DNA of 64,000 nucleotides from NCBI GenBank assembly GCA_030704225.1, contig CP131915.1, positions 124,001-188,000 on the forward strand. Reading direction: 5' to 3'. The notes under the pieces were generated by a model. That model worked only from the letters and a program-made list of their open reading frames with translations. It ran no database searches and was not told the DNA's origin. Position numbers and translations under genes: made by a program. The stretch comes from Kosakonia sp. H02 (GTDB taxonomy: Bacteria > Pseudomonadota > Gammaproteobacteria > Enterobacterales > Enterobacteriaceae). Positions 8,673 to 16,461 of this stretch are shown here, one piece after another; within the stretch, counting starts at the first letter, position 1; each line of letters begins with the position of its first letter.

Positions 8673-9224
8673 ATGGACGCACTTGAACTTCTCGTCAACC
8701 GCCGCAGTGCTTCCCGCCTGGTAGAACCGGCTCCGGCAGGAGAACAACTGGATAACATTCTTCATGCCGGTATGCGCGCGCCCGATCACGGTACGCTTCA
8801 GCCGTGGCATTTTTTCGTCATCGAAGGCGAAGGGCGCGAGCGTTTTAGTCAGGTGCTGGAACATGCCGCCGTTGCCGCAGGCCAGGATGAGAAGGGCATT
8901 GAAAAAGCGCGCACCTCGCCGTTTCGTGCACCGTTGATTATCACCGTGGTGGCAAAATGTCAGGAACATCATAAAGTGCCGCAGTGGGAACAACTGCTTT
9001 CTGCTGGCTGTGCGGTGATGGCGATGCAAATGGCGGCGCTGGCGCAGGGGTTTAATGGGATCTGGCGTACCGGTCCGTTGACCGACCGCCCTGAAGTGCG
9101 TAGTGCATTCAACTGCCGCGAACAGGATCAGATTGTCGGTTTCCTCTACCTCGGCACACCGCAGTTAAAAGCATCAACCACCGTTACCGTGCCGGATATC
9201 GCCCCGTTTGTAACGCGTTTTTAA
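8673..9224 (+). CDS. ydjA: Nitroreductase family protein YdjA
   Basis: Small FMN-dependent nitroreductase-fold flavoprotein of 183 residues, the E. coli length. An AGGAGG six bases before the ATG fixes the start. The N-terminal LLVNRRSASRLVEPAP and APDHGTLQPWHFF segments match the FMN phosphate-binding region, and FNGIWRTGPLTD near residue 128 matches the flavin-side loop. In vivo substrate unknown. In E. coli ydjA is followed directly by selD; here a minus-strand phosphatase gene and a REP cluster lie between them. Confidence 0.93.
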   Translation: MDALELLVNRRSASRLVEPAPAGEQLDNILHAGMRAPDHGTLQPWHFFVIEGEGRERFSQVLEHAAVAAGQDEKGIEKARTSPFRAPLIITVVAKCQEHHKVPQWEQLLSAGCAVMAMQMAALAQGFNGIWRTGPLTDRPEVRSAFNCREQDQIVGFLYLGTPQLKASTTVTVPDIAPFVTRF

Positions 9225-9298
9225 ATGCCGGATGGCACTGCGTTTATCCGGCCTACAATCACGTAGGTCGGATAAGACGAAGCCGCCATCCGACAATC
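9225..9298. repeat. Pair of inverted REP units (BIME-like)
   Basis: Two oppositely oriented REP-type units (about 9227-9255 and 9263-9294) with GCCGGAT/ATCCGGC arms share a CGTAGG/CCTACA junction. They occupy the gap between ydjA and the convergent acid phosphatase gene. Confidence 0.8.
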
Positions 9299-9310
9299 GA
9301 TGACGACCTC

Positions 9311-10057
9311 TTATTTATTCTTCGCAGCGAACTCTTCTTTGGCTTTCTGCAACTGCTGCTGGAACGCCGGACTGGTGTGCAGCGTAGCCACAACCGCCGA
9401 ACCGACAATGCGCGCGGCATCCACGTCGCTCTGCCAGTGATAGCCACAGATCACCCGGCTTTGACCGAGATCGTAACCGCGCTTGAGGATCTGATCCTGA
9501 CGCTGCGGATTCACTTCCGCCAGCACCAGCGCGGTCGCCCAGCCGATAGACGTGTGTCCTGACGGGTAAGAGCCATTTTTTGACAGCTCATTCTGATCTT
9601 TAGTATTGCAGGTTGGCACACCGTAAAAGGCAAAAGGACGAATACGCATGTACTTCTGTTTTGCGCCGCGCGTGGCCAGATCGCCCGCATCCTCAATCAT
9701 ATTGGTCAGAAGCTTATGCAGTTGCGGTGCATCTTTCTGCGTAATCGGCGATCCAAACGCGCCAGAGAACGCATTCGCCACGCCGCCGCTGCCGAGGTTA
9801 GCATCTTCCGCAGCCAGCTTACCGCGCTCGGTGCTGCGCAGCAGGCGGCCTTGTTCATACATTGCCTGGTCGTTTAAAAACGCGATGCTGCCCACTTCCG
9901 GCGGGGGCGGCAGCAGCGCCAGGCTATCAATCGCCTGGGCGTTTTTCAGGTAGTAGAGATCGGGTTTGGTGGTGGCGTCATTCCCGGCAGGGACAAGGGC
10001 AAAGGCGTTGGCAGAAAGCAAACTGGCAAGACAAATTGTGATAAAGCTTTTTTTCAT
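9311..10057 (-). CDS. phoC: Class A non-specific acid phosphatase, secreted
   Basis: Periplasmic vanadium-haloperoxidase-fold acid phosphatase hydrolysing many phosphomonoesters; relatives also transfer phosphate to nucleosides. A signal peptide (MKKSFITICLASLLSANAFA, cleavage near residue 20) precedes the mature start LVPAGNDATTKPDLYYLKN, closely matching the Morganella PhoC type. All three motifs of the superfamily are present: KYMRIRPF, GSYPSGHTSIGW and GQSRVICGYHWQSDVDAAR. The length of 248 residues is usual. E. coli K-12 has no counterpart here: the gene interrupts ydjA-selD. A PhoB-like box lies 47 bases upstream of its start but points the other way. The phoC name is by similarity; phoN is also used for this family. 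Confidence 0.93.
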   Translation of the reverse strand: MKKSFITICLASLLSANAFALVPAGNDATTKPDLYYLKNAQAIDSLALLPPPPEVGSIAFLNDQAMYEQGRLLRSTERGKLAAEDANLGSGGVANAFSGAFGSPITQKDAPQLHKLLTNMIEDAGDLATRGAKQKYMRIRPFAFYGVPTCNTKDQNELSKNGSYPSGHTSIGWATALVLAEVNPQRQDQILKRGYDLGQSRVICGYHWQSDVDAARIVGSAVVATLHTSPAFQQQLQKAKEEFAAKNK

Positions 10058-10088
10058 GAGTGTTCCCTTAAAATGATGTTACTTCCGT

Positions 10089-10205
10089 AGCCATAACTGG
10101 CTGCTGTCATATTTCTGTCATAAAGCGATTCACATTACGTTGCGGTGGCTCGCAAATAATCCGAACGCAGATGAAATGTTGCAAAGATAGCCGCCAGTTA
10201 TGGCT
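10089..10205. repeat. 117-base segment bounded by 13-base inverted repeats
   Basis: AGCCATAACTGGC at 10089-10101 is the exact reverse complement of 10193-10205. The enclosed 91 bases contain the PhoB-like box at 10104-10121 and no reading frame of note. It could be a large RNA hairpin, paired operator half-sites or a small non-autonomous element. I saw no flanking target duplication. Confidence 0.6.
10104..10121 (+). promoter_or_regulatory. PhoB-type box
   Basis: CTGTCAT-ATTT-CTGTCAT is a textbook Pho box: two seven-base half-sites in an 11-base repeat, continued by AAAG. It reads on the plus strand, towards selD and away from phoC. Involvement in phosphate control of the acid phosphatase is inference, because activating boxes normally point the same way as the promoter. 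Confidence 0.6.
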
Positions 10206-10310
10206 TATTCGCTCGCTTAATGAGCAACAGCACGCGAATTAAGCGTGTCAGACTTACCACCTTGCGCTTTGGGCGCTACCATAGCCGGATTGCAATGACA
10301 GGAGATGTCC

Positions 10311-11354
10311 ATGAGCGAGCAAACTATTCGTTTAACGCAATACAGCCACGGAGCTGGTTGCGGTTGTAAAATTTCACCCAAAGTGCTCGATACCATTCTG
10401 CACAGCGAGCAGGCGAAGTTTCTCGACCCGAACCTGCTTGTCGGTAACGAAACGCGTGATGACGCCGCCGTTTACGATCTCGGTAACGGCACCTGTATTA
10501 TCAGCACCACCGATTTTTTCATGCCGATTGTCGATAACCCCTTCGATTTTGGTCGCATTGCGGCAACCAACGCCATTAGCGACGTGTTCGCCATGGGCGG
10601 TAAACCGATTATGGCGATTGCCATTCTTGGCTGGCCGCTCGACAAACTCGCGCCGGAAATTGCCCGTGAAGTGATCGACGGCGGGCGTTTTGCCTGCCAA
10701 CAAGCGGGGATTGCGCTGGCGGGCGGTCACTCGATCGATGCGCCTGAACCGATCTTCGGCCTGGCGGTGACGGGCGTGGTGCCAACCGAACGGGTGAAGA
10801 AAAACAGCACTGCGCAGGCGGGCTGCAAACTGTTCCTCACCAAGCCGCTGGGGATTGGCGTGTTAACCACCGCTGAGAAAAAATCCCTGCTCAAGCCGGA
10901 ACATGTCGGTCTGGCAACGGAAGTGATGTGCCGTATGAACATTGCTGGCGCCGCTTTCGCTAATATCGAAGGCGTAAAAGCGATGACCGATGTCACCGGC
11001 TTTGGTCTGCTCGGCCATCTGAGCGAAATGTGCCAGGGCGCAGGCGTGCAGGCGCAAGTCTGGTATCAGGAGGTGCCGAAACTGCCGGGCGTGGAAGCCT
11101 ATATTGCCCAGGGCGCTGTGCCGGGTGGCACGCAGCGCAACTTTGCCAGCTACGGTCATCTGATGGGCGAAATGCCGGATGCGGTGCGCAATCTGTTGTG
11201 CGATCCGCAAACTTCTGGTGGCCTGCTGCTGGCGGTAACGCCGGAGGCTGAAGCGCAAGTAAAAGCCACGGCGGCGGAATACGACATCACGCTTAGCGCG
11301 ATTGGTGAACTGGTCACCGCCCGCGGCGGTCGTCCGATGATTGAGATCCGTTAA
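10311..11354 (+). CDS. selD: Selenide, water dikinase SelD
   Basis: Makes selenophosphate from selenide and ATP, the selenium donor for selenocysteine and selenouridine. The ATG at 10311 follows ACAGGAG with good spacing and gives 347 residues as in E. coli; an ATG six bases earlier sits too near the Shine-Dalgarno. The catalytic C17 and K20 lie in GAGCGCKIS, so this is the Cys form and not a Sec-containing SelD. The ATP-binding segments GNETRDDAAVYDL and DVTGFGLLGHL are present. It precedes topB by four bases, forming a two-gene operon. Confidence 0.97.
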   Translation: MSEQTIRLTQYSHGAGCGCKISPKVLDTILHSEQAKFLDPNLLVGNETRDDAAVYDLGNGTCIISTTDFFMPIVDNPFDFGRIAATNAISDVFAMGGKPIMAIAILGWPLDKLAPEIAREVIDGGRFACQQAGIALAGGHSIDAPEPIFGLAVTGVVPTERVKKNSTAQAGCKLFLTKPLGIGVLTTAEKKSLLKPEHVGLATEVMCRMNIAGAAFANIEGVKAMTDVTGFGLLGHLSEMCQGAGVQAQVWYQEVPKLPGVEAYIAQGAVPGGTQRNFASYGHLMGEMPDAVRNLLCDPQTSGGLLLAVTPEAEAQVKATAAEYDITLSAIGELVTARGGRPMIEIR

Positions 11355-11358
11355 TTCG

Positions 11359-13296
11359 ATGCGGTTATTTATTGCCGAAAAGCCCAGTCTGGCGCGCGCT
11401 ATTGCCGATGTGTTGCCAAAACCGCATCGCAAAGGCGACGGCTATATTGAGTGCGGTAATGGCCAGGTGGTGACCTGGTGTATCGGTCATTTGCTGGAGC
11501 AGGCGCAGCCGGATGTCTATGACAGCCGCTATGCACGCTGGAACCTGGCCGATTTACCCATCGTGCCGGAAAAATGGCAATTGCAACCGCGCGCCTCGGT
11601 GCTCAAACAGATCAACGTTATCAAGCGCCTGCTCGCCGATGCGGAGCAGGTGGTGCATGCCGGTGATCCGGATCGCGAAGGGCAGTTACTGGTCGATGAA
11701 GTGATCGATTACCTGCAACTGCCCGCCGAAAAGCGTCAGCAGGTGCAGCGCTGTCTGATAAACGACCTCAACCCGCAGGCGGTGGAACGTGCCATTGAGC
11801 GCCTGCGCGCCAACAGTGAATTTATTCCACTGTGTGTCTCAGCGCTGGCCCGCGCCCGCGCCGACTGGCTCTACGGCATTAATATGACCCGCGCCTATAC
11901 GCTGCTCGGGCGTAATGCCGGTTATCAGGGCGTGCTTTCGGTTGGTCGCGTGCAGACCCCGGTACTCGGGCTGGTGGTGCGCCGCGACGAAGAGATCGAA
12001 AACTTCGTCTCGAAAGATTTCTTTGAAGTTAAAGCGCATATCGTGACGCCTGCTGGAGAGCGTTTCACCGCCCTGTGGCAGCCGAGCGACGCCTGCGAGC
12101 CGTATCAGGATGAAGAAGGGCGCTTGCTGCACCGACCGCTGGCGGAACATGTGGTTAACCGCATCAGCGGCCAGCCCGCCATTGTCACCGCCTATAACGA
12201 TAAACGGGAATCAGAACTGGCTCCGCTGCCGTTTTCCCTTTCGGCATTGCAAATTGAGGCGGCAAAGCGCTTTGGCCTCAGCGCGCAGAACGTGCTGGAT
12301 ATCTGCCAGAAGCTGTATGAAACCCACAAGCTGATTACTTATCCGCGTTCGGATTGCCGCTATCTTCCGGAGGAGCATTTCGCTGGTCGCCATGCGGTGA
12401 TGAACGCCATTGGCGCACACATGCCGGATTTACTGCCGCAGCCAGCCGTCAACCCCGATACGCGCAACCGCTGCTGGGATGATAAAAAGGTCGATGCGCA
12501 CCACGCCATTATTCCTACCGCGCGCGCCTCGAAAATCAGCCTCAGCGATAACGAAGCCAAAGTGTATAACCTGATTGCGCGGCAATATCTGATGCAGTTC
12601 TGCCAGGATGCGGTGTTCCGCAAATGCCAGATAGACCTCGATATCGCCAACGGCAAGTTTGTTGCCAAAGCGCGTTTCCTGGCGGAAGCGGGCTGGCGCA
12701 CGTTGTTGGGTGCCAAAGAGCGCGACGAAGATAACGACGGTACGCCGCTGCCGGTGGTGGCAAAAGATGACGAGCTATTGTGTGAGAAAGGGGAAGTGGT
12801 GGCGCGCCAGACCCAGCCGCCGCGCCATTTTACCGACGCGACGCTGCTCTCGGCGATGACCGGGATTGCGCGTTTTGTGCAGGATAAAGATCTGAAAAAG
12901 ATCCTCCGCGCGACCGACGGGCTGGGCACAGAAGCGACCCGCGCCGGGATTATCGAACTGCTGTTTAAGCGCGGTTTTCTGGTCAAGAAGGGGCGTTATA
13001 TCCACTCAACGGAACCCGGCAGAGCGTTAATTCATTCGTTGCCGGAAATGGCGGCGCGACCGGATATGACCGCGCACTGGGAATCGGTACTGACGCAAAT
13101 CAGCGAAAAGGAGTGTCGCTATCAGGACTTTATGCAGCCGCTGGTTGGCACGCTGCATGAATTGATCCACCAGGCGCGTAACACGCCGGTACGCCAGTTC
13201 CGCGGCCTGGTGGCACCGGCTGGTGAGAAGAAGAAAACCTTCGCCAAAGGGCGGGGTAAAAAACGCCCGCCATCAGAACAGGCAGCAACCTCGTAG
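11359..13296 (+). CDS. topB: DNA topoisomerase III
   Basis: Type IA topoisomerase that decatenates replication intermediates with RecQ. The start MRLFIAEKPSLARAIA comes four bases after the selD stop and gives 645 residues (E. coli 653). TOPRIM acidic residues are visible as E7 and D103-P-D105-R-E107, and the active-site tyrosine is Y328 in LITYPRSDCRYL. The decatenation-type insert AKERDEDNDGTPLPVV is near residues 452-467, and the basic tail (GEKKKTFAKGRGKKRPP) is expected for DNA binding. No zinc-finger domain is present, as usual for TopB. Confidence 0.97.
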   Translation: MRLFIAEKPSLARAIADVLPKPHRKGDGYIECGNGQVVTWCIGHLLEQAQPDVYDSRYARWNLADLPIVPEKWQLQPRASVLKQINVIKRLLADAEQVVHAGDPDREGQLLVDEVIDYLQLPAEKRQQVQRCLINDLNPQAVERAIERLRANSEFIPLCVSALARARADWLYGINMTRAYTLLGRNAGYQGVLSVGRVQTPVLGLVVRRDEEIENFVSKDFFEVKAHIVTPAGERFTALWQPSDACEPYQDEEGRLLHRPLAEHVVNRISGQPAIVTAYNDKRESELAPLPFSLSALQIEAAKRFGLSAQNVLDICQKLYETHKLITYPRSDCRYLPEEHFAGRHAVMNAIGAHMPDLLPQPAVNPDTRNRCWDDKKVDAHHAIIPTARASKISLSDNEAKVYNLIARQYLMQFCQDAVFRKCQIDLDIANGKFVAKARFLAEAGWRTLLGAKERDEDNDGTPLPVVAKDDELLCEKGEVVARQTQPPRHFTDATLLSAMTGIARFVQDKDLKKILRATDGLGTEATRAGIIELLFKRGFLVKKGRYIHSTEPGRALIHSLPEMAARPDMTAHWESVLTQISEKECRYQDFMQPLVGTLHELIHQARNTPVRQFRGLVAPAGEKKKTFAKGRGKKRPPSEQAATS

Positions 13297-13330
13297 GCCG
13301 GATACGCCATTTTTGTCGCCACCCGGCAAC
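13293..13330. repeat. REP-like sequence between topB and gdhA
   Basis: A degenerate REP-type palindrome with GTAGGCCGGAT and ACCCGGCAAC arms fills the 43-base gap between the convergent stops of topB and gdhA. It could stabilise the 3' ends of both transcripts. Confidence 0.5.
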
Positions 13331-13339
13331 GGGGCGAGG

Positions 13340-14683
13340 TTAAATCACCCCTTGCGCCATCATCGCGTCGGCCACTTTCACAAAGCCCGCGATATTGGCA
13401 CCGCGCACATAATGTGTCTGCTTGCCTTCGCCGCCATACTCGACGCATGCCTGGTGAATATCCAGCATGATGTGATGCAGCCGCGCATCGACTTTTTCCG
13501 CTTTCCAGCCCATCCGCGCGGCATTCTGCGCCATCTCAAGCCCCGATGTCGCCACCCCACCCGCATTGGCCGCTTTACCCGGCGCGAAGAGCACGCCCGC
13601 CTCAAGGAACAGTTCTGTTGCATCAATGGTGGTCGGCATATTTGCCCCTTCAGCGACCGCTTTTACGCCATTGGCGATAAGCTGTCGTGCAGCATCAATG
13701 TCCAGTTCATTTTGCGTGGCGCACGGCAGGGCGATATCGACCGGCACTGCCCACGGCTGCTTGCCTTCGAGATACATCAGGCCAAATTCGCGGGCGTAAT
13801 CCGCAAGACGGCCATCGCGGCTGGCTTTGATTTCACACAGGCGGGCGAGTTTTTCCGGGGTAAATCCGGCTTCATCAATGACGGTTCCGGCAGAATCCGA
13901 GGCGGTAATCACGCGCGCGCCAAAGGCCATCGCTTTTTCAATCGCGTATTGCGCCACATTCCCCGAGCCGGAAACCGCGACGCGCATCCCTTCAAAACTC
14001 AGGCCGTGGCGTTTAAGCATCGCTTCAGTGAAATAGACCAGGCCATAGCCGGTGGCTTCCGGGCGGATCAGGCTGCCGCCAAACGATAACCCCTTGCCGG
14101 TAAACACGCAGGCGGTGTTATTGGAGAGCTTTTTCATCATCCCGGCCATAAAGCCCACTTCCCGCGCGCCAACGCCGATATCCCCGGCCGGTACGTCAGT
14201 GTCTGCGCCGAGATGACGATACAGTTCAGTGATTAACGACTGGCAGAAACGCATCACTTCGCCATCGCTTTTGCCTTTCGGATCGAAATCGCTGCCGCCT
14301 TTACCGCCGCCCATTGGTAGGGTAGTTAGCGCATTTTTAAAGGTTTGTTCAAAGCCGAGGAATTTCAGGATCGACAGATTCACCGACGGGTGAAAACGCA
14401 TGCCGCCTTTATAGGGGCCGATGGCGGAGCTGAACTGCACGCGCCAGGCGCGGTTAACTTGCACCTGATTGCGGTCATCCACCCACGCCACGCGGAATTG
14501 AATCACGCGTTCCGGCTCGACCAGGCGTTCAAGCAGAGAAAGCTGGCGGTAGCGGGGGTTATTTTCAAGAAACGGCCAGAGGGTGGTCATCACTTCGCGA
14601 ACGGCCTGGGAGAACTCCGGCTGGTGCGGGTCGCGTTGTTGAACATAATTGAGAAATGAAGCAAGAGAGTGAGTCTGATCCAT
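13340..14683 (-). CDS. gdhA: NADP-specific glutamate dehydrogenase
   Basis: Cytoplasmic hexameric enzyme that fixes ammonia onto 2-oxoglutarate to form glutamate when ammonium is plentiful. The 447 residues equal E. coli GdhA. The catalytic lysine is K128 in PMGGGKGGSDFD, and the dinucleotide fold is marked by VAVSGSGNVAQYA. It is convergent with topB and transcribed away from ynjH. It is a single gene with a 235-base upstream region in which I could not define the promoter. Confidence 0.97.
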   Translation of the reverse strand: MDQTHSLASFLNYVQQRDPHQPEFSQAVREVMTTLWPFLENNPRYRQLSLLERLVEPERVIQFRVAWVDDRNQVQVNRAWRVQFSSAIGPYKGGMRFHPSVNLSILKFLGFEQTFKNALTTLPMGGGKGGSDFDPKGKSDGEVMRFCQSLITELYRHLGADTDVPAGDIGVGAREVGFMAGMMKKLSNNTACVFTGKGLSFGGSLIRPEATGYGLVYFTEAMLKRHGLSFEGMRVAVSGSGNVAQYAIEKAMAFGARVITASDSAGTVIDEAGFTPEKLARLCEIKASRDGRLADYAREFGLMYLEGKQPWAVPVDIALPCATQNELDIDAARQLIANGVKAVAEGANMPTTIDATELFLEAGVLFAPGKAANAGGVATSGLEMAQNAARMGWKAEKVDARLHHIMLDIHQACVEYGGEGKQTHYVRGANIAGFVKVADAMMAQGVI

Positions 14684-14918
14684 AGATATAAGTGTCTCTT
14701 ATTGTGTTGGTGAATTTTTGTGTTTGCAGTGCGCAAAAAACGGGCGCTCGCCGACTATAGCATTCGTAATGCAGCACGCTGCAAGGGAAAATTCCCCGTC
14801 ATCAGACAAATTAAGAACCTGTTTAACGTCATAAGAAAAAAGGATGACGGCGGAAATTAAAGTCCCGGAAAATAGATCCGTTATAGTAATAAGTGGAGTC
14901 AATCAGAAAGGATAAATT

Positions 14919-15206
14919 ATGACCCGATTCACGTGGATGGCCGCTGCGTTATGGCTGGCAGCTTCTGGCAACGCGCTGGCTGAGCGCTATCCTTCGCCCG
15001 GTATCGAAGTGAATGTGCCGCCGGAAGTATTCAGTTCCGGCGGGCAGACGCAAACCCCGCAACCCTGCATGCAGTGCTGCGTCTATGGCAATCAAAATTA
15101 CAGTGAAGGTGCGGTCATCAAAATGGAAGGCGTGCTGCTGCAATGCCAGCGCGATGAACGCACTATTTCCACCAATCCGCTGGTCTGGCGGCGCGTAAAA
15201 CCGTAA
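14919..15206 (+). CDS. ynjH: Small exported protein YnjH (DUF1496)
   Basis: A 95-residue protein of unknown function. An N-terminal signal peptide (MTRFTWMAAALWLAASGNALA, cleavage near residue 21) directs export. The mature part keeps the family core GIEVNVPPEVF, a CMQCCVYG cluster whose cysteines may form disulfides in the periplasm, and the conserved end LLQCQRDERTISTNPLVWRRVKP. A GAAAGGA precedes the ATG. It is convergent with xthA, 15 bases apart. In E. coli ynjH lies in the same broad neighbourhood. Confidence 0.9.
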   Translation: MTRFTWMAAALWLAASGNALAERYPSPGIEVNVPPEVFSSGGQTQTPQPCMQCCVYGNQNYSEGAVIKMEGVLLQCQRDERTISTNPLVWRRVKP

Positions 15207-15221
15207 ACGCCGCCAGCCGGA

Positions 15222-16028
15222 TCAGATCTTGAATTTCGCCCACACCGGCGCGTGGTCAGAGGGTTTTTCCATGGCGCGAATGTCGTAATCAATGCCGGTT
15301 TCGATGCAGCGTTCCGCCAGCGACTTGCTCGCCAGCAGCAGGTCGATGCGCAGCCCGCGGTTGTCATCAAAGCCTTTTGAGCGGTAATCAAACCACGAGA
15401 AGCGATCCTGGGTTTCCGGGTTCGCTTCGCGGAACGTGTCCACCAGACCCCAGCCTTTCAGGCGCTCCATCCATTCACGCTCTTCCGGCAGGAAGGAGCA
15501 TTTCCCGGTACGCAGCCAACGCTTGCGGCTCTCTTCGCCGATACCGATATCCAGATCCGTTGGGCTGATATTCATATCGCCCATAATCAACACCGGGTTC
15601 TCTTTTTTCAGTTCCTTATCGAGGAAATGTTGCAGATCCTGGTAGAACTTCGCTTTCGCCGGGAATTTCACCGGGTGGTCGCGGCTTTCTCCCTGCGGAA
15701 AGTAACCGTTGATCACGGTGATCGTGCCGATGGCTGAAGGGATCTCCGCCATGATAATGCGACGCTGCGCCTCTTCCCCATCATCCGGGAAACCGCGACG
15801 CACCAGAATCGGCGTCTCTTTCGTCAATAATGCGACGCCGTAGTGACCTTTTTGCCCGTGATAAAAAACGTTGTAACCCAGGCGCGCCACATCCTCCAGC
15901 GGAAACATATCGTCATGGACTTTGGTTTCCTGTAGGCCAATGACATCCGGCTGGTGCTGTTCGACAAGGGCTTCAAGCTGATGCGGCCTGGCGCGCAGGC
16001 CGTTGATATTAAACGAAACAAATTTCAT
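15222..16028 (-). CDS. xthA: Exodeoxyribonuclease III
   Basis: Major AP endonuclease and 3'-5' exonuclease of base-excision repair. The start MKFVSFNINGLRAR at 16028 gives 268 residues, exactly the E. coli length. Motifs of the exonuclease-endonuclease-phosphatase fold are present: GLQETKV (metal-binding Glu), NGYFPQG, GDMNISPTDLD and the C-terminal SDHAPVWAKF with the catalytic Asp-His pair. It stands alone, convergent with ynjH and divergent from the ast operon. Confidence 0.98.
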   Translation of the reverse strand: MKFVSFNINGLRARPHQLEALVEQHQPDVIGLQETKVHDDMFPLEDVARLGYNVFYHGQKGHYGVALLTKETPILVRRGFPDDGEEAQRRIIMAEIPSAIGTITVINGYFPQGESRDHPVKFPAKAKFYQDLQHFLDKELKKENPVLIMGDMNISPTDLDIGIGEESRKRWLRTGKCSFLPEEREWMERLKGWGLVDTFREANPETQDRFSWFDYRSKGFDDNRGLRIDLLLASKSLAERCIETGIDYDIRAMEKPSDHAPVWAKFKI

Positions 16029-16461
16029 AGTCGCAGCCACTGATAGTGTGAAAGATGCGAGGATGTTATCAGAGTTTACATTTAATCACTGCCACTTATT
16101 CCTTCCCCACGCGACTTTGCGCATAAAACGGGCCAGGCGCCTCTTTTTAGGGCGTAACGCGCCAAAATGGGGCATTCCGGTAAAATTAATTTCGCGGACG
16201 ATCACAGTTCCAGAATTATATTTTATAAATGCATAAACTTTCGCGAAATCCCGCCTTTCATCCCGCCATGATATAAAATTATTCACTTTTTATGCATTTT
16301 AAGTGAATAGCGACAGGTTGTAAGTTGTTGAAATTCCGTTGTCGCAAACCATTTATGCATTTTTATCGCTAGCTGGCATGAAGCATGCAATCTACATTAA
16401 CAGCGAAAACGCCATATTAATTAACATTTATTCAACTATTTATTTACCGGAAGAGGTCGCT
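16029..16461 (+). promoter_or_regulatory. ast operon control region
   Basis: This 433-base region between xthA and astC contains no gene. It is AT-rich and carries three ATGCAT cores (16229-16234, 16292-16297, 16355-16360). The middle one is centred in a perfect palindrome with arms ATTCACTT (16281-16288) and AAGTGAAT (16301-16308). ArgR and NtrC control ast in E. coli and Salmonella; assigning these sites to either is inference. Confidence 0.65.
16374..16389 (+). promoter_or_regulatory. Sigma-54 type promoter of astC
   Basis: TGGCATG followed by TGCA places GG at 16375-16376 and GC at 16387-16388, exactly ten bases apart as RpoN requires. It lies about 70 bases before the astC start. Nitrogen-limitation control of ast through RpoN and NtrC is known in E. 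coli. Confidence 0.75.

Noticed and set aside
9225..9298. The REP pair after ydjA as an insertion-sequence or CRISPR remnant
   Set aside because: The arms and central GAAG/CTTC pattern match ordinary enterobacterial REP units repeated elsewhere in the window (4889, 25104, 33899); there are no regular spacers or transposase.
13340..14089. A 288-codon plus-strand frame overlapping the topB end and gdhA
   Set aside because: It is antisense to gdhA and out of frame with topB, with no domain or start signals.
16339..16461. N-terminal extension of astC from 16339
   Set aside because: The added 41 residues have no homology and run through the sigma-54 promoter; the ATG at 16462 has the ribosome-binding site and gives the standard 406 residues.
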